Below are positions 21,815 to 32,754 of a stretch of 64,000 bases of DNA, in pieces (the first letter of the stretch is position 1; each line of letters starts with the position of its first letter). The translations under genes were made by a program, and so were the position numbers. This stretch comes from Tritrichomonas musculus (lineage: Eukaryota; Parabasalia; Tritrichomonadida; Tritrichomonadidae). The stretch spans positions 496,001 through 560,000 of the forward strand of contig JAPFFF010000034.1 in NCBI GenBank assembly GCA_039105265.1. Direction: 5' to 3'. A model generated the notes under the pieces. It did no database searches. It was not told the origin of the DNA and saw only the letters and a list, made by a program, of their open reading frames with translations.

Positions 21815-22753
21815 ATGAGACATAACATTGCAAACATTTTTGTTGTTTCAGATCAGCCATCAACCATTGCTAATGCCACATCTATAAATACCTATGACAC
21901 CAATTTGCCTAATAAACATTTTATTGCTCATTCAACCAATTCCATGAATAGTTCAGTTTATGACAGCCCACATAATCCTAATGATCACTACCACTATAGC
22001 AAGTCTACAAAAAATTCAAATAGTAATATCTCTTCTTTTCATCTTCGCATTTTTGAGAACCAAAAGGATGAAATTAAATCAGGATCTTCAAACCATATTT
22101 CTTATCAAAGACATAAATTCAGTCAAGAAGAAGATATTCAGTTGAACAAACTGATTAAAGTTTTTGGTCCAAAAAAATGGAACACAATTGCATTATCAAT
22201 GCCTGGGAGAACAGGACGTCAATGCAGAGATCGTTTTGCTAACTATCTTAATCCGTCTTTGACAAATGGACCTTGGACTTTAGAAGATGATATACTGCTT
22301 CAACAAAAAGTTTGTGAAGTTGGACTCCACTGGAACATAATTGCTAAATTTTTCAAAGGTAGAAGTTCTAATAATATCAAAAATCGTTGGTACACTTACT
22401 TATGTAAGAATAATCAAAATTCATCTAAACAAAATTTCTTCAAAAGTAATCGGGATTTTGAAAATAAATCATATAGAATTGATCAAGTTAATAATCATCA
22501 AAATAATAACATTGCATCTGAAAATAATAAAGAAGGAAATCAACATTTTGAAATAAATTGTTCTAATGATTTGATCACAACATCACAAGAAAGATCTGAA
22601 CAATTAGATTCTTCAAATGCCAATCATACAAATCAAGATATTAATATTATATACCAAAATGATAAAAAAATATTCTATCCTCCAATTTTACCACCAGATA
22701 ATATATTCAATTTTGATTTGAATCATGGGATATTATGTTTTATGGATGATTAA
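21815..22753 (+). CDS. R2R3-type Myb DNA-binding protein
   Basis: 312-residue protein. Two adjacent Myb repeats lie at residues ~105-205: KFSQEEDIQLNKLI...W followed by TGRQCRDRFANYLNP, then GPWTLEDDILL...W followed by SSNNIKNRWYTYL. Spaced tryptophans and the NRW recognition helix are present. The N-terminal ~100 residues are Ser/Asn/His-rich and the C-terminus is Asn-rich; neither is a known domain. Nuclear transcription factor by family; in trichomonads Mybs of this two-repeat type regulate adhesion and iron-responsive genes, but this one's target is unknown. An AACGG site upstream allows autoregulation; that is only inference. Confidence 0.9.
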   Translation: MRHNIANIFVVSDQPSTIANATSINTYDTNLPNKHFIAHSTNSMNSSVYDSPHNPNDHYHYSKSTKNSNSNISSFHLRIFENQKDEIKSGSSNHISYQRHKFSQEEDIQLNKLIKVFGPKKWNTIALSMPGRTGRQCRDRFANYLNPSLTNGPWTLEDDILLQQKVCEVGLHWNIIAKFFKGRSSNNIKNRWYTYLCKNNQNSSKQNFFKSNRDFENKSYRIDQVNNHQNNNIASENNKEGNQHFEINCSNDLITTSQERSEQLDSSNANHTNQDINIIYQNDKKIFYPPILPPDNIFNFDLNHGILCFMDD

Positions 22754-24926
22754 TCAATTAAATTTATGCCTTTTGGATTTAAAATAATCATTTTTAAATT
22801 GAAAATTATAAGAAATACTGTTTTTCTTATATTTTAGAATGATAATAAAAAGGATGACAATTAATTTAGCTTTATAATGGAAAATTATTAAAGATATTTT
22901 ATTTAATACTTTCAAAATTACAAAATAAAAGTAATTAATATTATTGATATTGAAGTATATTCAAGGCCTTTATTTGTTAAATTTAAATATTTTTAACTTA
23001 TTTGCTATTTAATATTTTAAATATTTCACCAAAATATATTCAACTAATCATTCTCTAAAAGAAAATGGACAATTTTTCATCATTATCAAATAGTAAAATG
23101 GACTATGTTAAATCTTTTATCATCAAATTTTGAACTTTTTTGTGAATAAAAAGTTATTCAAATTTTACCCATATCATTATTGAATGAATTGAAATGGAAT
23201 TAAAAACAAAACTAAATTTTGTTATTTGAAATAAAATCAATAGGATGATTTATGTTAAAAATATTAAAACAATAATTCAAAACATTAATTGAAATAATTT
23301 GAATCGCAACCACATTATCGTTTTTTTTTTTTTGAAAAAAATTTATAGATTTACTGCTTAAGTTAGATATTTTATAATGAAAAACCAATTATTTTCTTTT
23401 CTTTTCTTTTTTTTTTATATTTTAAAATATTAAAATTTATTGTATCTTTCAATATTTTTTGTAATAAAAAAAATATTCGTGCTTTTTTTCCTCAATAAAG
23501 TAACTGGTATCCATAAAACTATTACTTTAGCTTTTTTTCTTTTAATAATTTTTTTGTTTTTTTGATGATCAATATAATATTAATATTTTGTTAAAGGAAC
23601 TTTATTCGATTTTTGAAATATATAATTAATTAATTAATTTAATTGAGTTTAAGGCTTTTTTATATATTTAATCAGATTTTCTTAATAATTTTCTAATCAT
23701 TAATATGATTTTTATTATTGAATATAAGAAAATACGAGAACACTAATATAAACACGTCAAATACATTTTTGTATAATATCTGAAATCATTGGTTATAAAA
23801 TTACTCACCTTTGTTTCAGTCGAACAGTATTTCAATGCAAAAAATATTTCTTTGAATTTTTTCAATTTTAATTCAAATCATTTTGATAAAATTGAAAAAT
23901 TCAAAGAGCCTAAATTCGTTCTCATAGAAATCTTCTATGAATAAAACTTTTACAATTAATCAACTCAATTTTTATTTCAAAAGTAAAAATATATTTCTGA
24001 TAATATTTAATATGAAAATAATGTTCGCTCTTATTTATTAATAAATGAATACATTCCTTGAGATCAAATTTATAAAAACTGCATTATTACATTTAATATG
24101 AATCAAATTATCCCATCTTTTAATAATTCCAAAAAAATCTAATTTTTTTTGAATGAAAATAAAATATACATAACTGTTTTTGAAAATATAATTATTTTAA
24201 TTATTAATGCAGCCTTAATAATTATATTTAATACATTTGGCTTAAAAAATCTTCATTATAACGTTCCTAATTTAAAAAAATGCAAAGAAATATATATAAA
24301 TAGCTTTCTATATCTCAGCAATTGATACAGATTATCATCGCCTTTTTTTTGATACCGATTATGTTTATAATTTTAAATCTGAAAGAGATTTAGAAAACTA
24401 TTCAAAGGGAAATCGTATTTTTCTATACCACTTTTTGAAAACTTTTTAACTTTTTGAATACTTTTTTATACTTTTTTTATTCAATTTTTGCTCAATAATA
24501 CTTAATTATATAGTTCAAATAGCTTCCCGATTCATCCAGCAATTCAAGAAACATCTATTCGGATTCGCGCGGCCCCGTGGTGATCACTGGTGTGTATATT
24601 CCTGAAAAATTATGTAAAAATATTAAAAATTTAAATTTTCGATTTTTTTGGTTAATTTTCTTAACAGAATAAATCAAATTTCACCTTAAGGTGGCGGTTT
24701 TTTACTTTCCATGAGTAGCTTATGAAAAAACTTGGCTTTTTTATCTATTTTAGATAATAATCGATTTCAACATTATCTTGAATAAAAAAAAATTTGATTA
24801 TTTTTATTGAAAAAAAGAATATAGACATCTAAAAAATCATTAGTATTCTTTATTTAATTATAGATGACAAAAAGATGATGAAAATTATATAAAAATACAA
24901 ATAAAATGCATTTTTAAGATTGATTT
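22754..24926. other. long AT-rich intergenic region
   Basis: No gene found. 24561-24594 is a short GC-rich island containing CGCGCGGCCCCG, and a 12-bp palindrome ACCTTAAGGT-type sequence lies near 24683-24696. Otherwise homopolymer-rich DNA only. Confidence 0.45.
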
Positions 24927-25981
24927 CAGGGATGTTTATCGATAGTGTCCGATAACGGTTAAATACGTTGCCAATATTATCGATATTATCGGGAGTAGAG
25001 TAGAATAACCGATACTATCCGATAATAAATATCATTATCGATAAAAACGGTTTTTATCATGGCCAATAATGACCGATATTTTTAACTTTTTTAAGGTAAA
25101 GAAAAGATATTTACTAGAAATTATGGCTATTTAATTGTTATATAATTATATAAAAGTTATTTTTTCAAGTAATGACATATAAAAAAGCTTGTATGTACAA
25201 ATGATCAAATTATTAAAAAAGATTTTTTATATTTCATAGGAAATTAACTTTTATTATAATAAAAGATAAGTAATATATTATAATTCTAATAATAGTTAAG
25301 TATGAAATTTAAAATCAATAAAGATAATTTTATTTTGGCAAAATAATTAAATTTATCAAAAAGTGAACACGATAACTTTTTGTAAATTAATAAAATTCTC
25401 TCCATTTCTCTAAATATTTTTAGGCTTGATATTCTTTTAATAAAAAAAAACGCAAATTATTTTAGTAGCATTGCATTAATATTTCATTACATATTAAGAT
25501 TCGTTAATTTGCAAATATGGAAATAATTTAATACTGAGAAGATATGAGGAAATTATCGTCTTATAACTTTGTTCTTAATAATAATCTTTTTTTGTTGGCC
25601 AATTGGTTCTTTTTTAAAAATTTTGAAAATAATCTTTTTATGTATTAATCAAAAACCTGATTTTTTAGCTTCTCATTATTATATTGGACATATAATGCAC
25701 CCTGACCTTATTTCGCTTATTTCAGCATGCACTATTGAAGTACAATTAAAAATATAAAATTCCAAATTTTATTCAAAAATGTAAAAAAAAAGTATGGAAA
25801 TTTTATTATAAAATATCGGAGAATATCGAACCGTAACCGTCCGATAGTGACCAAATATCGGCGGTTTTGCTTAACGTTTTTATCGATAATTATTGGTTAT
25901 CGAACAAATTTTTATCGATATTATCGGACTATCGATAATGAGCCGATAATCGATATTTATCATCATCGATCGACAACCCTG
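24927..25981. mobile_element. 1,055-bp hAT-type non-autonomous element
   Basis: Ends CAGGGATGT on the left and the reverse complement of CAGGGTTGT on the right, a classic hAT terminus. They sit inside a perfect 8-bp duplication, ATTGATTT (24919-24926 and 25982-25989). Both terminal ~150 bp are packed with TATCGATA and CCGATA words in both orientations, as expected of subterminal transposase sites. The interior is AT-rich; a 62-codon frame at 25569-25757 is not convincing as transposase. It ends 16 bp from the stop codon of the minus-strand gene, so it sits in that gene's 3' flank. Confidence 0.85.
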
Positions 25982-25996
25982 ATTGATTTTATAAAA

Positions 25997-27961
25997 TTAT
26001 TCAAATTTCTTTTTGATTTCGTCAAATTCGTTACCATATATATCAAGATATTCAACAACTTTTTGACGATCAAGTGGCTCAAAGTATGAATAAAATATTT
26101 CCTGAGTGATGATATCAAAGATTTCGTCAAATGTAAATCTTTCATGTGGTTCATGGCACCAGCATCTTTCAAGAAATTCGCAGATGACATTATCTTCAAT
26201 AAATTGAAGATCTGGTCGGCGACTATTTAAAATCTCACGAAATAATCGAAAACCTGGAGTTCTTTTAGGAAATGGGCGATTCAATGTTATTAGATAATAC
26301 AGAATAAACGCGTAAGAAAAAACATTAGATGTCTGAGATCCGCATCGTTCAATTTGTTCTGGTGCCCTGTAAGAAAATGTGTGGCCCAACGCATTGTCAG
26401 CGTTGAGAAAAAACATGCTAATCCAACTTGATGAAAATTCGACATTATCAATGATTGGATAGAGATTTTCATCAAGATAAATGCTGTCTGGATTCAAATA
26501 TTCACTAATGATTCCATTTTTATATAAATGTCTCAATCCAATTGTAATACCAAGAATTATAATGTAGTCATTCGTTTTGGAGTAATTTTTCGTTTTCTTT
26601 TCATTAATGTAATCATTCAACGTCATTTCGTAATAATTGGTCAAAATTGTAGCGTTGTCATCATTTTCAAGATCAACTGGACTGAATCCTTTGATATCTA
26701 AAATTGGCGGATATCTGCACATCATCATCCTTGAGAGTCCATCCGTATAATCTGTGAAATTATATGATTTAATCATGAATTTTCTTGATGTACTTTTTTG
26801 TTGCACAACGAATGACTCTGAAAATAAAATTGATTTATCATGTTTTAACATTTCGTAGTCATTGATGTCGATGAAGAATTGAGTTTGATCATTGATAAGT
26901 TTCACAAGTGGAGAATACTCGTTTTGCATCAAGTAAAAGATGAGCTTAAAAACGCCTTCAAAATCATCCGGCATTAATTCGAAATTGTGATAAAGAACTG
27001 GTGACCTATTTAACTCAAATTCAGTATTGTCTTCATTCCATTCGCTCTTGTCAAGCAAAGAGCTGCTGATGTAGTCTGCTATTTCATTGTGGTGACATTT
27101 AATGGACTCAATCAGACATTCTTCGTACGTTTGATCATTCGGTGAAATTCCATTTTCTTCAAGAGCATGAATCATTCCGGCTTTATTTGAGTGAATCGCA
27201 TAAATCCACAAATTTCCATTCAAAATATCTGGCTTGTTCATTTTGATGTATTGAAAAATTTGAATCGACCCATAAAAAGCTGCGTACTCAACCGTTAGAG
27301 GACGTTTATTTATTAAAAATGAATTAGTCTCAAAAATAGAATCGTTTATCTCTGATGACAATGAGATATTGCTCATGTTGACATGTCTGATGAATTCTAC
27401 AACTGAATCTTGCCGAATAAGTTCACAAATGTAAGATTCATTTTGACCTTTATCTCGATATTCTTTAAATTTGTCAATCGATTCTGAAAAACCTGACTTT
27501 TCGAAATTTCCTAACTCTGGCGAAAAGTATTTTTTGATATCTTTTATTTCTCTTTTGTCTATATCTTTTAATAAAAGATCATTTTTAAAAAGTTCCTCAT
27601 TTATCGTTAGTATATTTTTTTCGACAAGAAGTAAGAGTGTCCTTTTGTTATTTCTGAAAAAAGTAAAAAGTTCTGCATTACTAAAATTATTTTTTAGATC
27701 TTCTTTGATTATTTCAATTATACGTCCAATTTTATCGAAAAAATTAGCTGAGCGATGATGGTTATCTGAAATGTTCGAAATTATTAAGATTATTTGTTTT
27801 AATTCTTCCTTATCTTTGTGAATTGTTGTAGATGTTATAAGTGTGATTATTTCATTATGTTTCCTTTCTGTTTCTTCCTCGTTGTCATCGTCATCATCAA
27901 TAAAACTTAGAATGGCACTTTGAATTTTTCTTTTATTACTAATATATTCTTGAATGCTCAT
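25997..27961 (-). CDS. DUF3447 protein with C-terminal pseudokinase
   Basis: 654-residue protein. Residues 1-310 are the DUF3447/ankyrin-like region, starting with the same helical block as the genes at 8798 and 46342 (ISDNHHRSANFF, FSNAELFTFFRNNKRTLLLLVE, YAAFYGS, CHHNEIADYI). Residues ~385-640 are a protein-kinase fold: FMIKSY as the VAIK-like lysine, SEYLNPDSIYLDE in place of HRDLKP-N, DNVEFS in place of DFG, YRAPEQ as APE, SNVFSYAFILYYLI as the F helix, and CWCHEPHERFTF near the end. The catalytic HRD aspartate and the DFG are lost, so it is probably catalytically dead and may act as a scaffold. It has no interrupted ankyrin array, unlike its two relatives here. ATG at 27961 is the first in frame. 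Confidence 0.85.
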   Translation of the reverse strand: MSIQEYISNKRKIQSAILSFIDDDDDNEEETERKHNEIITLITSTTIHKDKEELKQIILIISNISDNHHRSANFFDKIGRIIEIIKEDLKNNFSNAELFTFFRNNKRTLLLLVEKNILTINEELFKNDLLLKDIDKREIKDIKKYFSPELGNFEKSGFSESIDKFKEYRDKGQNESYICELIRQDSVVEFIRHVNMSNISLSSEINDSIFETNSFLINKRPLTVEYAAFYGSIQIFQYIKMNKPDILNGNLWIYAIHSNKAGMIHALEENGISPNDQTYEECLIESIKCHHNEIADYISSSLLDKSEWNEDNTEFELNRSPVLYHNFELMPDDFEGVFKLIFYLMQNEYSPLVKLINDQTQFFIDINDYEMLKHDKSILFSESFVVQQKSTSRKFMIKSYNFTDYTDGLSRMMMCRYPPILDIKGFSPVDLENDDNATILTNYYEMTLNDYINEKKTKNYSKTNDYIIILGITIGLRHLYKNGIISEYLNPDSIYLDENLYPIIDNVEFSSSWISMFFLNADNALGHTFSYRAPEQIERCGSQTSNVFSYAFILYYLITLNRPFPKRTPGFRLFREILNSRRPDLQFIEDNVICEFLERCWCHEPHERFTFDEIFDIITQEIFYSYFEPLDRQKVVEYLDIYGNEFDEIKKKFE

Positions 27962-28176
27962 TTTTTTCCCTAAAATTTTGACATTTTCATTTTCAATACT
28001 CTTTTGAAAATTGTGTGAAATCCGTTGTTATTTGAAAATTTTAATATGCATATCTCGTTGAATAACGTAAAATTTTAATAATTTATTTTTTTATTTTATT
28101 TTATAATGGTAGTTTTAAAATTGTTTTCAAATTTTGTTTGATTTTATAATTTATTTAATAACATTTAACTAGTGTA

Positions 28177-28632
28177 TTTAATGATATAGCGCTTCATTGT
28201 GATGATATGAATGATCATATTGATACAATTTATTTGCAATTAATATAAAAAGGCATTGATATCAATCACCAAATATTTGAATTCAAAATCAAAAATTTTT
28301 TATTGAAATTGATGCACCGTACATAACTTTGTTTCATACATATTTCTATACAAGATGATATATGATTAATTATACATCCTGGATAATATTTTTTTACAAT
28401 ACCTTTGAACTCTTGTTATACTATCTTTTTTGCGTCATTTTCGAAAAAAAGTATTTTCCAAAAAACCCAACGCCATGATTTTGCTCAAAATTTATATTTG
28501 ATAATATTTACAATAATTATAATATACCAATTTCTAATCATATCTCCAAAATTCGAAAGCTTCCTACATTCTATAAAACCGTATAGAAACAGTTCGATTT
28601 TTATTAAATCAAAAAGGAATTGATATAAACAT
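28177..28632 (+). pseudogene. two degenerate ankyrin units at the start of the array
   Basis: 28177-28278 aligns with the intact units of the array (FND-ALHC..DMNDHIDTI, then KGIDINHQ) but has an in-frame TAA and a one-base loss near its end. 28570-28632 keeps only the second half of a unit (IETVRFLLNQKGIDINMQDI). They suggest the 5' part of the locus is decaying. No DUF3447 N-terminal region is found upstream on this strand before the divergent gene. Confidence 0.55.
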
Positions 28633-28705
28633 GCAAGATATTTAACTATTTTTTTTTTCATGACATTCAAAAATTTGAATTCATTTTTGGAATTTTACAA
28701 TTAAA

Positions 28706-31036
28706 TTTAATGAAACAGCATTGAATTACGCTGCAGGTTATAAACATATAGATATAGTTCGTTTACTGTTAATGCAAGAAGGAATTGATATCAACATGCA
28801 AGATATTTGAATGCAAATACGTTTATAATATTCAAATCTTACTTTTTTTTTTTATGAAATTTAGATTGAGTATTTAATGATACAGCGCTTCTTTTGGCTG
28901 CAATGAATGATTGTACTGACACGATTAAATTGCTATTAACACAAAAAGGGATTGATATCAATCACCAAAATATTTGAATTTTAAAAATTCATAAAATTCA
29001 AATCTAACTTTTTGCCTAATAAAGTTCCAATTTTAAATCATTAGTGGAATTTTACTCCAATTTATTTAATTTAACATCTTTGATTTCTGCTGCAATAAAA
29101 GGCCATACCGAAACAGTTCGATTATTATTAACACAGAGCGACATTGATATTAATATAAAAGATATTGTAATGAAAAACTTTAATAATATTCAAATTTAAC
29201 TTTTTAAATGATATTGAAATTAACAATCATTTATGGAATTAAAACAATCATTTTTATGACACAGCACTGATTTGTGCTGTACGATCGAATTCCACAGAGA
29301 TAGTTCAATTATTAATTACACAAAAAAGTATTGATGCCAATATTAAGAATATTTAAATTCTAAAATATTCATAATATTAATGCTTTTTTTTTTCAAATGA
29401 TATTTTTCTTTTATTTTATGGAATTTGATGACATATTTATATAATACAGCATTAATTTTGGCTGAAGTTAAAAACTATATAGAAATAATGAAATTATTAT
29501 TGAAACAAGAAAACATCAATATCAATATGAAAGACATTTGAATGAGAATCATTCATAACATTCAAATCTTCCTTTTGAATAATGTTCATATTAAAAATTA
29601 TCTATGAAATTAAACAACAATATTTGATAATACCGCATTTACTTTGGCAGCAGGTTATGGACATACTGAAAGTGTTCAGTTACTGTTAATGCAAAAAAGC
29701 ATTAATATCAACACACAAAATATTTGAAATCATTAGTATTTATATAATTAAAATCTATATTTTATATTTTATTTAAAATCAAATCATTTATGGAATTCAA
29801 TAACAAATTTTTATAGTACAGCATTGATACTTGCTGTATCTTATAGTTATATTGAAGTAGTGAGATTATTATTGACACAAAAAGAGATTGATATCAACAT
29901 ACAAAACATTTTAAATTAAAACCAATCATAAAATTCATTTCATACTTTTTCATGAAATTTAAATGTTCAATCTTTTATGGAGTTTAGCTCGAATATTTAA
30001 TGATTCTGCTTTGATTTGTGCTGCAAAAAATGGCAATACAGATATAATTCGATTATTATTAACACACAAAGACATCAATATCAATATAAAAGGTATTCTA
30101 ATGCCAAAAATTTCATGAAATTTATCTTAATTTTTTTATTATATTTAATTTTTTATTCATTTGTGGAATTCAAGTAAAGAATTTAATAATACTGCATTAA
30201 TTTGGGCTGCTCGGAAAAATTATATTGAAATAGCTCGATTATTATTAATACAAAAAGGCATCGATATTAACATCAAAAAGATTTTAAATCAATATTTTTC
30301 ATAATATTCAAAATAAACCTTTTTGCATAAAATTATAATTTGAAATCATTAATGAAATTTTTATTTGATATTTAATATTACAGCATTAATTGTTGCTGCA
30401 ATGAATGGTAATACAGAAATTGTTCGATTATTATTAATGCAAGAAGGAATAGAAATCAACGCCCAAAAAATTTGAATTAAGCTTATTTATGACATTTTAA
30501 TCATACTTTTTCATGTAATTGAGAATGAGGATTATTTATGGAATTTAGCTCGAACATTTAAATGATACAGCACTTATTTGTGCTATTGAAAAAGATCACA
30601 CAGAAACAGCTCGATTACTTTTAACCAAACAAGAAATTGATATCAATATAACAAACATTTAAATCAAAAAAGTTTTATAATATTCACATCTAACAAATTT
30701 GTTAATAGAATTATAATTTTTTTTTAATAGAATTAAACTCTAAAATTTAAATTCTACAGCATTAATTAAGGCATCAAGTACAGGAAATACACAAATTGTT
30801 CAATTATTATTAGCACAAAAAGGAATTGATATCAACATACAAGACATTAAAATCTAAAATCATTCATGATATTCCAATCTATCTTTTTTTATATCGTTGA
30901 AATCATGAATCATTTTTGGAATTTAATTACAACATTTAATAGAACAGCCTTGATTTTTGCTGCTTTTAAAGGACATACAGAAGTTGTTAAATTATTATTA
31001 GCACAAGAAAACATTGACATCAACTTAAAATCCATT
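28706..31036 (+). CDS. thirteen ankyrin-repeat coding segments separated by ~85-bp spacers
   Basis: Coding segments of 102 bp each: 28706-28807, 28873-28974, 29065-29166, 29252-29353, 29437-29538, 29623-29724, 29809-29910, 29996-30097, 30182-30283, 30371-30472, 30558-30659, 30747-30848, 30935-31036. Each is one 34-residue ankyrin repeat of the pattern F-N-x-TAL-x-x-AA-x-x-x-H-x-E-x-V-RLLL-x-Q-x-x-IDIN-x-x-D-I. None has an internal stop or indel across the 31 codons from the T to the final I. Spacers are 65-90 bp (twelve of thirteen 83-90), are not all multiples of 3, and often open with TGA or TAA. Joined in order, the segments give a regular ankyrin stack leading into the kinase at 31127. 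How the spacers are removed is unknown; they have no GT...AG ends. The exact boundary could move by a few bases because ATT(T) occurs on both sides. Confidence 0.7.
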
Positions 31037-31126
31037 TTTTTTAAAAAGCATTCATGATATTTCATCTCTTTCTTTGTGCATAAAATTGAAAACTTCAATG
31101 ATTTTATGGAGTTCCTAAATGATAAC

Positions 31127-32260
31127 ATTTACAAAGCTGCCATTGACTATGCAAGAGAAAAGAATCATCAAGACGTTGTTGACCTTTTATCCCAAAAAGC
31201 AGAAATGAAAAAGTCAGATGAGAACAAAGACAAACCTTCAGAAACAAGCGATGAATCAGATCCACTCAAAATCGAAATTCGCCAGTTGAAGGAGAAAATT
31301 GCTCAGATTGGACAAGAAAAAGATCATCTGAAAGATTTACTTTTTTCTCTCAAAGAAGAATCACATGAACTTCAATTCTTCAACTTTTCAGACTACAACG
31401 TGCAAACAGTGATTGGTGAAGGAGCAACATCATGTGTCAAGCTTGTTGTGAAAAATGAAAAGTTTGCAATGAAAGAGTTGAAAGGCTCAGACTTCAAAAC
31501 AATGCAACGATTTCTTGGCGAAGGCGAAGTTCTATTTCTGCTTCATCATCCATGCATTTTGGACATCATTGCATGCAATTATGGGGACGATTCTCATCCT
31601 CCTTCTCTCATTCTGTCTCTTGAGCCAACGTCGCTAGAAGCTTCGATTTCTAAGAATGAACTCGACGAAGTTCAAAAGTGCAAAATCACAGTGGAACTCG
31701 TCCTTGGAATGCGCTACATCCATCGTCGAAATTACATGCATCGCGACCTGAAGCCATCGAACATTTTGCTGAGCAAGGATGGACACGTTCGTATCAGCGA
31801 TTTTGGATTGGCAAAAGAAGAAAGTCTCGATACATCGCAATCAAAAGGCGTTGGAACACTTCGCTTCATGGCACCTGAACTTTTTGCTCAAGACGAAGAC
31901 AGCGATACTCACTACACAAACAAGGTCGACGTTTACTCATTCGGCATCACACTCGTTTACATTGTCACGGGAAATTATCCGAATTTTAACATGAGAAACG
32001 CTGTAATCGGCGTCCTTCCTCCATTGCCTGATACAATTGTCAGCTGGGTTCGCGAGCTGATCATAAGCTGCCTGTCTTTTGAGCCGGAAAACCGCCCATC
32101 ATTCGCTGAAATCTTTGAAACACTGAAGGCAAACAACTACGACTTGTTCTGCGAAAACAAAGATCAAAAACTGACAACAAAGCAGCAAAATATGAAGAAA
32201 GAAATTGAAGAACGCGTGCTCAAGATCGAAGCATTCGAATTCCAACACCAAAAACAGTGA
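31127..32260 (+). CDS. last ankyrin unit plus TKL-like protein kinase
   Basis: Final segment of the interrupted ankyrin locus. An open frame already runs from 31076, but the array pattern puts the segment start at ~31127. It begins with a capping ankyrin unit (IYKAAIDYAREKNHQDVVDLL), then an acidic linker and a short coiled coil (LKIEIRQLKEKIAQIGQEKDHLKDLL). The kinase domain has GEGATSCVKLV as the P-loop, FAMKEL as the VAIK lysine, MHRDLKPSNILL, DFGLAK, GTLRFMAPE, KVDVYSFG and a CLSFEPENRPSF ending. All catalytic residues are present, so it should be an active Ser/Thr kinase. GC is higher than in the ankyrin array. It ends near a perfect 24-bp palindrome at 32326. Confidence 0.85.
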   Translation: MYKAAIDYAREKNHQDVVDLLSQKAEMKKSDENKDKPSETSDESDPLKIEIRQLKEKIAQIGQEKDHLKDLLFSLKEESHELQFFNFSDYNVQTVIGEGATSCVKLVVKNEKFAMKELKGSDFKTMQRFLGEGEVLFLLHHPCILDIIACNYGDDSHPPSLILSLEPTSLEASISKNELDEVQKCKITVELVLGMRYIHRRNYMHRDLKPSNILLSKDGHVRISDFGLAKEESLDTSQSKGVGTLRFMAPELFAQDEDSDTHYTNKVDVYSFGITLVYIVTGNYPNFNMRNAVIGVLPPLPDTIVSWVRELIISCLSFEPENRPSFAEIFETLKANNYDLFCENKDQKLTTKQQNMKKEIEERVLKIEAFEFQHQKQ

Positions 32261-32754
32261 ATTTCTTCCTTAACTAACTAGCTAAACAATTTTTCACTCA
32301 AATATTATTTTTTTTTTCCTTTTTGTTAATACTTTTGCAAAAGTATTAATTATTCATTGAGTTAGATTGATTTATCACTGAAAATCGTTTGCGATATTTT
32401 CCCAATTTTTTCAAATTGCCCATCAATTTAAAATCTTTGGAATTAAAAACCAACGTGTAAAATTTTGGCAATTTTTTTTTTCCCTCACAATAACTAATGA
32501 TAAATACTAATTGTTTTCAATTAAATAAATATAGCCAGATTGATAGTTCTTGTTGTAAAGCTTTCAAATTTGATCGAACTAAACTTTGATGATTATTAAG
32601 ATAATTTTGGAAACTCGCGATCTATTTCATCAAAGCATTTATCTATACTCATTGGTAAAAAAAATTTAAATTCAACTCAATCTGTTTTGTCAGAATTAAT
32701 AGGTTTATTCGTTCATATATAAATATAAATATAAATTGAGTTGAATTTATAAGT
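32261..32754. other. intergenic with palindrome and inverted repeat
   Basis: 32326-32349 is a perfect 24-bp palindrome (TTAATACTTTTG and its complement), a possible 3' structure of the kinase gene. 32667-32681 and 32735-32749 form a 15-bp perfect inverted repeat (TAAATTCAACTCAAT) just before the tRNA. Confidence 0.6.

Noticed and set aside
25569-25757. 62-codon frame as hAT transposase
   Set aside because: Too short, lacks the hAT dimerisation signature, hydrophobic start; the element is non-autonomous.
28706-31126. Canonical trichomonad spliceosomal introns between the ankyrin segments
   Set aside because: No GTATGT-like donor follows any segment and no ACTAACACACAG-like acceptor precedes one. 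AACACACAAAGAC at ~30061 is inside coding sequence.
28706-31126. CRISPR-like array because of regular spacing
   Set aside because: The regular ~187-bp unit is a coding ankyrin repeat plus spacer, not a short palindromic repeat, and there are no cas genes.
28706-31126. Continuous translation through the spacers, or TGA/TAA read as sense
   Set aside because: Spacers are of mixed length modulo 3 and contain stops in all frames; other genes in the window use TAA and TGA as normal stops.
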